A stretch of 64,000 bases of DNA, taken from Acanthacorydalis orientalis (taxonomy: Eukaryota > Arthropoda > Insecta > Megaloptera > Corydalidae). Positions 13,720 through 26,435 of this stretch are shown here, in pieces; the stretch's first letter is position 1; the number at the start of each line of letters is the position of its first letter. The notes below the pieces were generated by a model, which was not told where the DNA came from, did no database searches, and saw only the letters and a list, made by a program, of their open reading frames with translations. Made by a program: the position numbers and the translations under genes. The DNA lies in NCBI GenBank assembly GCA_034766995.1, contig CM068320.1, forward strand, positions 9,707,001-9,771,000. The letters are read 5' to 3'.

Positions 13720-13985
13720 TTAGAATCTAAAGTCACAATCGAGTTCTGATATTGTGACTAAATTCATTTTCACAAATGAATTATCCTTTCACGTCATAAA
13801 CCACGAAACTACTTTCTAGTTAAATATATTCAATAAATCATTACTGATATTTTTAACTGTTACTTTTGTGCATTTCTTCAGAGCGCCCAAAGTACATAAA
13901 TCTAAGGAGAAAAATTTTTTTACTGTTTGCGGAATGAAAAAAATAGTGAAAAATGTGTGCAAACAGTGTGTTAATACAAAACTGA
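13720..13985 (+). repeat. Dispersed repeat family, copy 2
   Basis: Contains TTTTCACAAATGAATTAT, TTCAATAAATCATTACTGAT and TTTGTGCATTTCTTCAGAG, shared in order with the copies near 7.3 kb and 16.9 kb. Confidence 0.5.
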
Positions 13986-14062
13986 ACACAATTATTTTCT
14001 AAAAAAAATTATTCTTCGTCCAATTTTTATTTTTATTATGCTTTTTAACTTTTTCTGAGTTG

Positions 14063-14065
<3 letters not shown>

Positions 14066-14130
<65 letters not shown>
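14066..14130. repeat. (TA)n microsatellite
   Basis: About 32 TA units. Confidence 0.95.
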
Positions 14131-14133
<3 letters not shown>

Positions 14134-14664
14134 CAAATAGTTGACTAAATCATATTTTTTAGCTTCTTAATTCTCTTTAATTTTGTAAAATATAATTGTT
14201 TTTTCACGTATATAAAAATGCATTTAAACAATATAAAAATGTTTAATATAAAAAATAAAAGGAAATCGAAAAATCAATTCCATTTACAATTTAAACGGAG
14301 CTATGTACATATTTTAGAATTTCAGTAACATACGATGAAAGGGATAATTTAAAAACATGACACAGGCATGTAATAAAAACAACATCAACAATTACGAAAA
14401 AGAATTCGCCATAGTATTTAAAATAATTTAAGAACAAATATAACCAATTATTTCACCTACGCCACTGTTTCTACTTTCGACAAAGTTATTAACGAGTCGC
14501 CTGGCCCGTTTTGTACTTTTATTCTTTGCAATATTGTTTTTATTTATACGCCCACAACATTATTAGCAACTTGCCCCCGCATTATACAAAATCAAACGTG
14601 AGGTAAAAGAAATACTAATTATGAATGTTTTTCAGGAAAATGTTCAGTACTATTTTTAACAAAT

Positions 14665-14699
<35 letters not shown>

Positions 14700-15160
14700 C
14701 TTTTTATACGAATTTAAAAATAAATTTCTTTATTAAAAATCCATGAATATTTTAAGCTAAAATATAACTAATTCTTTATTAAATTTCGCTCAATTTAACT
14801 TTTCGTTCAAGTATATTTTTGAAAACAACCTGATGACATCATGCTTTCAGTAAATATATTTTTTAAATTGTATTTGCCGAATAAAATATTGATTTAGTCC
14901 GCTAAATATCATGTACTGAAGAAAAACGGCTAATATAAATATCAATTAACACAATGACATAAAATCTCTATTCAGATTTTTTCTTCATTAGTTTGTATTT
15001 TTTTAGATAAGACTAATCATTAATTTCCAGTATTTTGAATACATATAATGTGTACATATGTATGTATGTATATATATACATACAAAACATAATGTACACA
15101 CATGTATGTGCACTGATGTAGATATAGATGACAGATAGCGCTTATATATTTAACTAAATA

Positions 15161-16257
15161 CGAGGGAGGTTCGAAGAGTAATTTGTTCCGTGTACTTGCT
15201 AAGCACGAAGAGGACAGTTGTATATGTTTTGATACAGTTTCATTCTTTTTAGTAACGCATGTGAAGTTCCAAGTCGTTCCGCCATTAATTCTTCGTTTGA
15301 CAGTTGTATCATTACAAGCGTTCCGTGTGAAACTGCAAAATGGATAAAATCGGAAATCGAGGTGTGATTCAGTTCTTTTTTATGGAAGGGAAAACAACGA
15401 ATGAAATCCATGAGAGGATATTTCCTACACTGAGTGAATCTTTTCCTTCTCACCAACCCGTTCGACTTTGGGCGAATGAATTTAAACACATCAGGACGAG
15501 CATCGTTGATGTACCACTTTCAGAAGGCCTGAGAACAGCAGTCGCGCCAGAAATCATCGATAAAGTCCATGATGTAGTTTTAAGAGACCGGAAAATGAAA
15601 GTGAGCAAGATAGTAGAGGTCATAGGCACCTCAACTGAACGAACGCATTTCATTTTGCATAATGAATTGCATATGAAATAACTGTCCTCAGGACGGATGC
15701 CGCGTTTGCTCACTGCAGAGTAAGAACTAGTTCTTGCGAGAACATCACCCGACTTTTTGGAACTGTTTAAGACGGAATTCACGTAGACTGAATGCAGTGA
15801 AACTGCTTCGAAGAAAGAAAAAACTGTTCACTCGGTTGGTGAGGCTGAGGTGTGTCAGGTGTGTCAGGCGGGTGTTAGTTTTTTGGAATGCGAAAGGAAT
15901 TTTCTTAACTGACTATCTTCAAAAAGAAAAAACTGTTACTGGCCAGTACTAAGCAGCACTTTTAGGGAAGTAGAAGGGTATGATCATGAAAAAACATCTC
16001 TACCGGCTCATTCAAGCATTGTCACTCAGCAAAAATTGGCTGGAAAGCGATTTGGGTTGGATGAAAATGCGATAGAGGCTGCAAACGGTTATTCTGAGGA
16101 CCTTTAAGAAACACTCTTCCGAGAGGGAATAGCGAAACTGGAGAAACGCCGGGGCAGGTGCGTTGAGCGTCGAGGGTATTATGTCAAAAAAGAGAATACA
16201 CTGTAAAACTGAAGGTTTTGTCTCTAATATCGAACCAAGTTACTCCAACCGCTCTCA
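15161..16257 (+). mobile_element. Mariner element with internal deletions, TA-flanked
   Basis: Ends CGAGGGAGGTTCGAAGAGTA (left) and a degenerate complement near 16257 are each flanked by TA. The transposase frame starts at 15340 (MDKIGNRGVIQFF), keeps the helix-turn-helix part to HNELHMK at 15678, then breaks. Later fragments include LVFWNAKGIF-like and CVERRGYYVKK near 16195. The element is ~1.1 kb against the usual ~1.3 kb, and the catalytic triad is lost. Confidence 0.8.
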
Positions 16258-16724
16258 TACATTGTAAAAAGTAGAAAAAATATGAAATTCTATTTATACA
16301 ATTACTGTCGTATGAAAAAACAATTGCAGTGCTTGACATGCTGATCCATTGTTGTCTGACAAAAAATAAATAAAAACAACTAAAAGAAGATTACAGGGAA
16401 TGAAAGTGGGAGTCGTTTTTGAACTTAAAAATTGCAAATTAATTTAATATATCGATATAATATACGTATATGTAAATAATAATTTGTAGCAATGAATTTA
16501 TTAATGGGTTAATAGAACAATACGCTGTCCAGGATATAGAAAATTATTTTTAAGGGACGAAAGTTCATTGTAACAAAACGTCAAATAGCAAAACCTTAGT
16601 TGTTGTTAGAAAAAATAACGTCGGTTATTTTCGTGGAAAACAAAATACTTACATCTTACTATAAATTATATCAAACACAATTATATTTAAATATATGTGA
16701 ATTATGGAGAATAAAATGTTCTGC

Positions 16725-17085
16725 CGCATAATATCCGTGACTTTTTTTAAAAAAAAAAACGAGCTACGGTTCGAAAATCGAACCTAGCAGCATCAGCATT
16801 TCATTTACTTAGCAACGAAAAATTTCTGATCAAAAATGTTTAATAAATGATTATTAATCATTTTTTATTGTTTCTTCTCTTTCTTAGAACGCAAGGGTAC
16901 ATATTTCTCTATACCTTAACACTCTGATGATGAAACTGCATAAAAAACAATGAAAAATTATCAGTAATCATTTATTGAAAATTTTTGAACAGAAAAATTT
17001 TTTATGCGGTGCAAAAATAATTCATTTATGAAAATGAATTTTGCTACAAAGTCATAATTGTATTAAGAAAGAATGTATTCTCAAT
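16725..17085 (-). repeat. Dispersed repeat family, copy 3, arranged as an inverted pair
   Basis: The minus strand of 16930-17085 reads TTTTCATAAATGAATTATTT and TTCAATAAATGATTACTGAT like copy 2. The left half (16725-16930) carries a related sequence in the opposite direction, so the locus looks like two facing copies or a long-TIR element. Confidence 0.5.
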
Positions 17086-17801
17086 CAAGATCCATATATT
17101 GCTTTTGAAATCAAACACATATGTCGCAAAAGGATAACTTCTATTTTGTTGATATGAATAAAAAAAAATGGTTTTCGCGATTTTACAGTTCTAATTTGAA
17201 GCACCATTATTTTTCTTTCCAATTTAAAAATATTACTGTATAGGTAAACAAAGTAGGTAGAAAAAAATCAGAATTTACTGCGTAATATACAGACAAATTC
17301 TGTGCACAAATTGAAGGAAAAATTACATAGATTTTCATGTTTATTTTTACAATAAAAAAATGGGGGTTGTATATGTAAATAGCCGCAGTATTTCAGGTAG
17401 AACTACGTCGGGTTAGAGAAATGAAAATGTTGCATGTTGTTTAAAAAAAATTAAACATTTATTGAAAGTGTGTAATAGGTTTACAAAACTTTTAATTATA
17501 ATTATTTATTTTACACTTTTAATTTTATTCATTTTTGTAATTTTAAAAATTACCTAAAAATGAATGTGCGCTCTTCTTACATAGTTTCGAAAGCTCTATC
17601 TGCAGACATTTTAGTTTTTATCGAACTGGAAAAACTTTTCGAGATATTCACCTTTTAATGCTGCCAACGTGAAAATCGTTCACATTTTTAAGGTCATAAC
17701 TTTCAATCTAATTGATGGATTTTAACAAGTGAAATATTTTTAGGTTCCTAAGTCCTTTAGCTGTAAAACACTTTTGATCAGATATGAATCGGTTGAACGG
17801 T

Positions 17802-17837
<36 letters not shown>

Positions 17838-17997
17838 CATACATACACATCAGAAAAAAAACACCACTGTTTTTATTCATCTTTATGCATATACTATACT
17901 ATGCATGATGCGTATAGCATTCACATAAGCAAGGCTTAACAAACAGCTCGACAAAGAAACGGAAATAGGGATATATTCACTAACAAAGGCAAAGTGT

Positions 17998-18054
17998 ATG
18001 TATATAAGTATGTATGTATGTGTATGTGTGTATGTATGTGTATGTGTGTATGTA

Positions 18055-18087
<33 letters not shown>
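17998..18087. repeat. (TATG)n/(TG)n/(TA)n microsatellite
   Basis: TATG and TGTG units alternate, then a TA run. Confidence 0.9.
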
Positions 18088-18095
<8 letters not shown>

Positions 18096-18705
18096 CAAGA
18101 GTATACAGATAAATTTATTCCTAAATACACTTACTATAACGTTTTCCAAAGGCGTACAACAAGGAATCTTATCGTTCCGCTAAATTGCTTCAAAATTGTT
18201 TGTCATTTCCGCGACACACACAAACGGATATAGGTGTCACTTAATTCATCAATTAATACACACTTATAATTCGAGCATGTGTAAATAAATTACACGTATT
18301 AAATAATATGTAAATGATTCAAGGTTGTTCATTCAATTAATTTTCTGTTAGTTTATTACGTAACCGACTACACTAAACAAAATGATGTAATTGACGCGTT
18401 GCTTCTATTTCAACGACGACACAAAAGTAATTTAACGAAGTAGACGTAATGATTTTTGTAATAATAAAATCATGTTTGTGAACGGAAATGAAAACGAATC
18501 ATAAACATACATTTTGGAATATGCTATCAAACTCTTTCAATTAAAAAAAAAAATACATTTCATGTAGACAGTATGTTCGTAGCTCCAAGTTACGAACTGG
18601 TACATTATTACATTTTTATTATTCGAAACAATCGACCCAATATTATAGGTAGACATATTTGGAGTCCAGAGCGGGTTGAACACCAACAATATATACATAC
18701 ATATA

Positions 18706-19996
18706 CGAGGGTGGTCCCAGAAGTACCCGACCCAATAAAGAAAACACAAAACTTTTGGAAAAAAATATATTTATTTTTCAACATAATCTCCTTTCAGCTC
18801 TATACACTTTTCCCAGCGATGTTCAATAAGTTCGATACCCTCTTTATAATAAGAACTGTCTTGCTCCTCAAAATACCCATTAACTGCCGACATCATTTCT
18901 TCATCGTTGGGAAATCTTTGACCACTGAGCCATTTTTTCAAGTTTGGGAACAGAAAATAATCCGAGGGGGCTAAATCTGGCGGATAGGGTGCATGAGGTA
19001 GCAATTCAAACTTTAATTCATTAATTTTGGCCATTGCAATAACGGATTTGTGAGCTGGTGCATTGTCTTGATGAAACAACACTTTCTTCTTAGCCAAATG
19101 CGGCCGTTTTTGCTTGATTTCTTCACTCAAACGTTGCAATAAGTTCGCATAATACTCGCCGATGATAGTTTTTCCTTTTTCAAGATAGTCAATGAAAATT
19201 ATCCCACGCGCATCCCAAAACACCGACGCCATGACCTTGCCTGCAGATAAAACGGTCTTCGCCTTCTTTGGAGCCGGTTCTCCCTTTTCAGTCCATTGTC
19301 TCGATTGTTCTTTTGTCTCGGGTGTGAAGTGATGGACCCATGTTTCATCCATGGTTATGAAACGGCGCAAAAATTCCGCTTTGTTGCTGTGAAACTTCGC
19401 TAAACACTCAATTGAAACATCTTCACGACACTGTTTTTGCTCGAGTGTGAGCAAACGCGGCACCCATCTTGCACACAGCTTTCTCATGTCCAAATTTTCA
19501 GATAATATGCGATGTACCGCACTTTTTGAAATGCCTACTGTCTGCTAGCTCGCGCACTTTCAGTCGACGATCATCCAGTACCGCTTTGTGGATTTTCTTC
19601 ACCATTTCTGGAGTCGTCACCTCATTTGGTCGACCACTGCGATGCTCGTCTTGGCAGCTCGTACGGCCTCGTTTAAACTCTGCTACCCAATATTTCACTG
19701 TTGTAAACGAAGGAGCAGACTCACCCAGAGTAGAATCCAGTTCAGCTTTTATATTGGTTGGGCTGCGGCCTTTCAAATAAAAGTATTGTATCACGTAACG
19801 ATGACCAATTTTCTCCATTTTCACAAATTCACTGAAAACGTTCACTATTGATGGCTGCCAAACAAATACTAAACAACGTGGCGTCCTCAAACTTGAAACA
19901 TATGCTTTATAGATTGTGTACTTTCCAATATAGTGATATTTTTCAAACAACTACCGCCATCTCTAGGTCAGGCCGGGTACTTCTGGGACCACCCTT
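18706..19996 (-). mobile_element. Nearly intact mariner transposon (DD34D)
   Basis: About 1.29 kb with near-identical inverted ends: both ends read AGGGTGGTCCCAGAAGTACC inward. It encloses a transposase gene on the minus strand with a single frameshift. The strong match of the two ends and the almost open frame make this the youngest DNA transposon in the window. Confidence 0.9.
18771..19818 (-). pseudogene. Mariner transposase, one frameshift
   Basis: Reads from MEKIGHRYVIQYFYLKGRS at 19818 to GDYVEK and stop at 18771. All domains are present: paired helix-turn-helix, WVPRLL linker, then the catalytic D residues in MDETWVHH, HQDNAPAHK and APSDYFLFP, with 34 residues between the second and third (DD34D). 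The only break is near 19540, after RELA, consistent with loss of two bases. Family resemblance is to irritans-type mariners. As it stands it cannot make a full transposase. Confidence 0.88.
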
Positions 19997-20137
19997 AATG
20001 AAACTTAATGAACATTCCAAAAATTTGTAAACATTTGTAAATTTTAAATTAATCTATAACAAAAACATCAAAAACGAGCATAGAAAATATTTTAGAAATT
20101 ATAATATAAGTTCTTCAACTAGAATACTTTTCATATA

Positions 20138-21325
20138 CAGTCAAGCCTCATTTTATGCGGTAGATACGTTCTACAGAAAACAGCAAATAAAAAAATCCCA
20201 CAAAAAAAGGTATTACTTACGTTGAAAAATTAGAGATACGTTTCATAATTTTCTAAAACCGTATAAAAGCAAAGTAATGATTTAAAATACACCCAAACTC
20301 GCAAAAAGTTTATGAAAATTTAGGAAAATAAGAATGCCTAAAAAACTCCTTCGAAAATCTGAAAGAAATTGATATAAAACTTAAATTAAGTTTGTTTAAA
20401 AACTTCATTCATTTAATTTTATTGAAAAGTAACATATTCTTTTTACATCTTTTCATCAGAATTATCGTCACTATCTGCCAATGTTTGGCACCATTTGCGA
20501 ATTGGTGCGAAATCACTTTCATCACTAGAAGAGATAGTCAGTGAATCAGATCTGCATGGTAAAGACAATGGTTCTTCGCAAACAGAATTAGCGTCAAGTT
20601 CACCTTCGTTCTGTATTGATTTTTCTCCTCTGACAATGTAATCAGTGATTAAACTTTGCGATGATGATTTTACTAATTTTTTATGCAATTCACGATATCC
20701 AGACATACAATTCTTCAGCTCATGTTGAAATTGAAGGCTCGTTCAAAATTTGTGTCATAGACAAGAAAATGATTTTCCAATTTATTGCAAAGTTGAAGAC
20801 GTTCTCGAATTATATTTGCAATGAGGGAGATTCTTTAAGGAGGTTTTTCTTCCGCTTCACTATCGTTTTCTGAATCTTCGACAATATCTAAAGTTACACC
20901 AATAATATCATCGTCACTCAAGTCATTATCCACAAACAATCCGTCGACAGCATTTTGGATAAAGGTGCCAAAACCCTCCCCACCAATTTCATGTGCCAAA
21001 GTAATGATTTCAGCTAATAATGACGACGTTGGAATGGTTGCACTGTTTGCAACACATCCAAGCCAAACTGCTTTCCAGTACGGATTTCAATTTGTGGTTT
21101 TATTTCAGAGATAGCAGATACAGTAGTATGATTTATATAATCCAAAATAGAAAATTTTAAATTAAAAAAATATAAATTTTAAAAAATATAATAATTTAAA
21201 TTTTAAATTTTTTTAAACAACGTACAGCTCATATATGTAACGGAGAAACCTCGAATTTGCATGAAATATGCACCGCATAACTTCAAAATCGCATTAAAAG
21301 ATAGGCATATAAACAGACTCAACTG
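20138..21325 (-). mobile_element. Tigger/pogo-type DNA transposon, truncated and frameshifted
   Basis: The left end CAGTCAAGCCTCATTTTATG is matched by a decayed right end (complement CAGTTGAGTCTGTTTATATG). The minus strand carries the C-terminal part of a Tigger-like transposase in broken frames: NPYWKAVWLGC and LFVDNDLSDDDII near 21.1-20.9 kb, then at 20706-20443 a frame with MSGYRELHKKLVK, SLITDYIV and acidic serine runs. The DNA-binding domain and most of the DDE domain are missing. Confidence 0.65.
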
Positions 21326-21341
21326 TCTGTATGTCTATGTA

Positions 21342-21442
<101 letters not shown>

Positions 21443-22004
21443 AGGGAGGCAGGAGATATTTCGTTTGAAAAAGAGAAGTCCAATTAATTGATATTTTGAA
21501 CAGTACTTTATAAGATTTATCAATCTTCATACAAAACGAATAACAACTATTTATATGTTTACATTATTTTTTATTCTGCCCTGTATGCTAATAATCGTGT
21601 TATCTAATATAATATTATAATCATTTTTATTTCACCTAATGCAATACGAATATCTAATTATTATACATTTATTTCTTAAAACAACTAATATAATGTAAAT
21701 AAATATCCAATATCTTATTTGATTAAAAAATGATTATTTTCCAGCAATTTATTATATAATATATACAGATAATTATCTCTGTCGAAAAAAATAATTATAC
21801 TGAAAGCGTCATATTCATAAAATTGTTTCATATTTTTTCGTACACATGAAGTTTAATAAAAACCAAAATTTGAAATAACAAAACTGATACCAAAATCAAA
21901 AACTCAATATTATCAATCAAAAGCAATCCAGTAAAACATCCACAAATTGCAGATTATTAAATATGTGTTCATGCAATTTACGCAAATATGCATTTTCACA
22001 CTTT

Positions 22005-22007
<3 letters not shown>

Positions 22008-22077
<70 letters not shown>
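22008..22077. repeat. (TA)n microsatellite
   Basis: About 35 TA units. Confidence 0.95.
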
Positions 22078-22080
<3 letters not shown>

Positions 22081-23742
22081 ATATTTCTGTGAACCAATAA
22101 ACGATATTAATTGTAAGTAGACATTTTTGGGATATTTCCTACGTATAGTAAATATAATTACAACCTCTAATTACGCCCTAATCTTTTTCAAAAAACAAAT
22201 ATTTAAAATACTGGAACAATAAATAATAATTTTGAATTTTTGCTCATGAAATATCATTGTTTTGCGAAATTTTAAAACATAACTGTGTTAAAAAAAAACT
22301 AATTAAAATAAATACCGAAACAAAAAATCCACATTTTGCAAACATGGCAATTATGCATTTATGCAACTTTTATAAATATGAAAATGTTTCTAAGCGATAA
22401 GTTTCTCAAAAACGTATTTAACTATCCTCTCATTGCTGATATTTTTCCTCGTTTAGAAGTAATTCAGATTTATGGTTATCAGTTGATGAAAGATACTGTG
22501 AATAAGGAAGTCTCATATTATAACTGATGCAGTTTGTGGACTAGCGTTTATATGTGGCCGAGCGTTATTATGGGCACATTGTTTATTAATAATAGCTTCT
22601 TGCACACTTTTAATACATTTGTACAGGACTTTTCAGTACTTGCACTTTTGCCCGTTATTAAAAAGAAATAATGAATAATTATATACAATAACCGGTGCAA
22701 TCTGACAAAAAGTCAACACAGATTTCTATAGTTTTGGCATGTATTTTGGTACTTCACCGGTATCAAGTAGTTGAACACATCATTGTCTATTATCAATATT
22801 TAACACATGTTACAACCTTAGTCAAAAAGGATCTCTTTTATTTCGCTCAATGAGAAAAGAGCACTCCAATCGACTTGCCTTTTGTCTACCCGTTAATTAA
22901 AGACGGATCTATTTACTTATATTTCTCACAGAACTTCATGTGCCAAAAAATGTTGAATAATTATATAATAAATTAAAGATTTAATTTGATCGCTTTCGAT
23001 CGTTTATCGGCCCAAGTATGTATGTGCTCATTTGAAGACTCATTATGACTCATTTGAAGACTTATATCTCTTGATCAAAGTTTTCAAAACAAAGTCGTTT
23101 TTCCCATTCACTATTTATACTTTATTTAAATGTCGGATTAATATTACTTGTCGACGTCACGATATTGTATCCAAATTTAGATTTGTATACAAAAATTATA
23201 CAAATTTGACGCTGGTCTAAAATTTATTTTAATTTATTACGATTTGCTGTGAGCTAAACTCACTGACTGACAAGAACAAATGCTTTACTAAAACAAACTT
23301 GAAACTTTAATTTGACATATAGAAAATAGCATTTGCAGTTTTATAACAATTTCATGGTGTGTACAAATTTCACATGACTAGAATCTGACATTTCATTTAA
23401 AACGATCTAATAGTTTAACATAAATAAGTTAAAACATCATACTTTTTAAAATGTTTGATACTAATTATTAATATTTTTTATTAATTAAAACAACTAATAC
23501 TTATTTGACAACATAATAATAATTAATTCACTAGAAATAAAAATTTGCTTTTTTCTAAAAAAATTATTCAAAATAAACATACATATGCTTACACATACTT
23601 GTATAGAGTTATCAACAATATACTTCATAGATATTATTAGAATATATTTATTGGAACTTCCACTTATTATCTTAGACAAAAATTTTAATAAATATATTGT
23701 ATCAAGATCAATGTACATTAAATATAATGACAGTAACCTTAC

Positions 23743-23745
<3 letters not shown>

Positions 23746-23808
<63 letters not shown>
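23746..23808. repeat. (TA)n microsatellite
   Basis: About 31 TA units. Confidence 0.95.
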
Positions 23809-23810
<2 letters not shown>

Positions 23811-24478
23811 TACATATACATATATGTACATGCTACATAACATTTACCAAACTCTTCTCTATAAAGAACAATTTATACTCAAACCACATTCCCTCCAATT
23901 CGCATATTAATTGATGAAAATACTTTAAATATTAATTATCGGGGGAAGAACAATTGTCTAATGCGAAAACGTACATATAATTATGAGAAATCCTATTGTA
24001 TTGACTTACTGCCATTAAATAAAAGATTTTTAGTGCTTCTACCAGCTCACATGTACAAGTATTTCATACGTGCATAATTATATTTATCACTTGCTGGATT
24101 TAAATACATGGAAAAAAAAACAAGTGGAACATAACCATTCATCAATTCGAGCAGCTAATAAAATATCCATTCACTTGTAGGCGAACTTTAACTACAGCGG
24201 AACATGTCCCATGAACGATTGAAACCGAACAATGTTCGACTGTTACAAATCAGCTGGTCGTCTACACCTGTGGATCTTTATGCCTCTCTAGTTATGTCAA
24301 AACAAGCAAATATGGCGGACATCGGCCAGGAGGTTATACGACGCGGCCGACGCTACGAGAGCTCTGAACACACCCACGCATTCAAGTAGCCACGACAAAT
24401 GACACGGTCGATCACGTCGGAACGATCAAACAAAACGCACACATTGTATAAGAAATGAATGAACCAGAACGAACTTAC

Positions 24479-24851
24479 CTTCTAGGCACACTACACGACA
24501 ACCATCTTGAGCGAGCCGCCTAAGAAGTACGGCCAGAGTGGAGTCACCCTGTTGCCCCAGGTCGACGATATCATTATACAGGACGAATACGTTGTCTTTA
24601 AATGCGCTCGATATCTTGTTCTTCAGCTCTCTGCATTTTATTGTCGACATCAGGTCGATCTTCCCGGCAGCTAACCGCCTCAACATAATACTCGGAATAG
24701 AAAAATTGACAGCGTCGCGAATGTGCGATTCACCGTACTCATTCGAACTACGGCAATCCATGATGACAATCTTCGTCGGGTTCGAGCGCAGCTCTGATAA
24801 TAACCACTCTTTCGACACAAGTTCGTACTCCATGTCAGCCGTGTGTGGCAT
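24479..24851 (-). CDS. Mkp3: First coding exon of a MAP-kinase phosphatase (Mkp3/DUSP6 type), rhodanese domain
   Basis: The exon starts at an ATG (24851) and reads 124 codons plus one base to a strong donor (gtaagt at 24478). The product matches the N-terminal rhodanese/MAPK-binding domain of DUSP6-class phosphatases: WLLSELRS, IVIMDCRSSNEYGESHIRDA, IPSIMLRRLAAGKI, DNVFVLYND, LLRRLAQDGCRVVCLEG. In this family the domain docks ERK through a basic patch (here IMLRRL) while the separate C-terminal HCxxGxxR domain removes phosphates in the cytoplasm. That catalytic domain is not encoded anywhere to the left in the window, so intron 1 probably exceeds 24 kb. A 5' UTR probably extends from 24852 toward about 25.1 kb. 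Other DUSP6/7/9-like paralogues are possible; insects usually have one. Confidence 0.85.
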
Positions 24852-25614
24852 CGTTAAATATCGCTCGTCGATGACAACAAAGTTACAGAAGTAAACACAC
24901 TACTGTTGATGATTATTTTCTGTCACAATCACACGAATGTTTCAACGTCTTGATGAACAATAACAGAACGGATATATTCTCACGCTACGTCGATTAAACA
25001 ATCGCTGCACATTTTTCAACACAACAATATGATATGGGAAAGAAAACACTATTGTTTTACATCTGTACAACGACGAACGACGAACAACCGACACAACCAG
25101 TCCTCAAACTCACAATGAACTGACATCGCTGTTTCCCCATGAACACCCAGCAAATATTACAGTACGCTATATATACATGTATATATATGTGTGAATGTGT
25201 ATGCGTGTATATATATATATATATATACATATACGTGTTCGACAGTAGTGTAACTTTTCGCTGCCGTATGAGCGAGAGTCAATACACTCGTTTTTTTTTA
25301 ATTCGCAGATAAACACATTGCTTTCTCATAATTTCTCAATACATAGATCAATTGATGACGGAAAAATAACATAATACCTTAAACAAATTATGTACATTGT
25401 TAAAAAAATATGAAAGAGGGTATAAATTATAATTTCTACAAAATTACACAACATTTTCTTAAATAACGATATTACAAAATATAGAGAAAAATGTTTGTCT
25501 TTAGATTGATATGGAGCACTTTGAAAATGTGTGTGTATATGTTTACATACATATACGTATACATTTGTTTAATTATTAATATATATTGAATCTACTTACG
25601 AACATTTTTTTAAA

Positions 25615-25649
<35 letters not shown>

Positions 25650-26062
25650 GTATGGCAATGAGCTTAAGTTTATTTCATACCTGAACACATTTCTTTAAAT
25701 TTAATTTATTTCATTCTTAATGTAAATTCACAATTGAATTGAGCGAATGAACGAACATTTATTTAAAAACGAAAAGAATGCATATTTACTTGAAATTAGT
25801 TACTTTTGAATTATTTTTAATTATTTTAACTGCTCAATATATGATCATCATTTTTACAATAATCATTTATAATATATTTTAAGAACAATAATACTTAAAA
25901 ATAATATCTATTAAATTGTCCATTAAATAATTTTTTTCATGTGTATGTATGGCTCTTAGTTTAAAATAGAATATATGTCTGGTTTCATAGATTGTTATAA
26001 GAGGACGCATTTATGTTTTCTAAACACATGGCTTTAAAGAAAATAAATTTATATTATAAGCA

Positions 26063-26112
<50 letters not shown>

Positions 26113-26133
26113 GTATATATATGTATGTATATG

Positions 26134-26168
<35 letters not shown>

Positions 26169-26404
26169 TTTCGTTCTGAGTCATTACGATATATTTGAAC
26201 TTGGAGTCATTTTCAAGCCGAAGTAGATTTGTTTTGATTTCTTGATTACATTTGATCTTTCATTTTATTACGTAAATCATTCTTCAATGTAATCCTAAAT
26301 ATTTTTTCACAGCGTAAAAGGACTTTAATGTTTTACTAAAGAAAAAATATCTTTTATTTACTAATTATTGTGTCACTCTTGTTAATATTATCAATTTTAA
26401 AGTG

Positions 26405-26435
<31 letters not shown>

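Larger units (their letters stand above)
21530..24180. other. AT-rich noncoding stretch, nothing recognised
   Basis: Two TA arrays and no coding pattern. Just right of it (about 24190-24420) the DNA becomes GC-richer next to the Mkp3 exon and contains an AATATGGCGG word (YY1/Pho-like). Confidence 0.5.

Noticed and set aside
24204..24389. 61-codon plus-strand frame left of the Mkp3 exon
   Set aside because: No homology; the region is better explained as GC-richer intron start of Mkp3.
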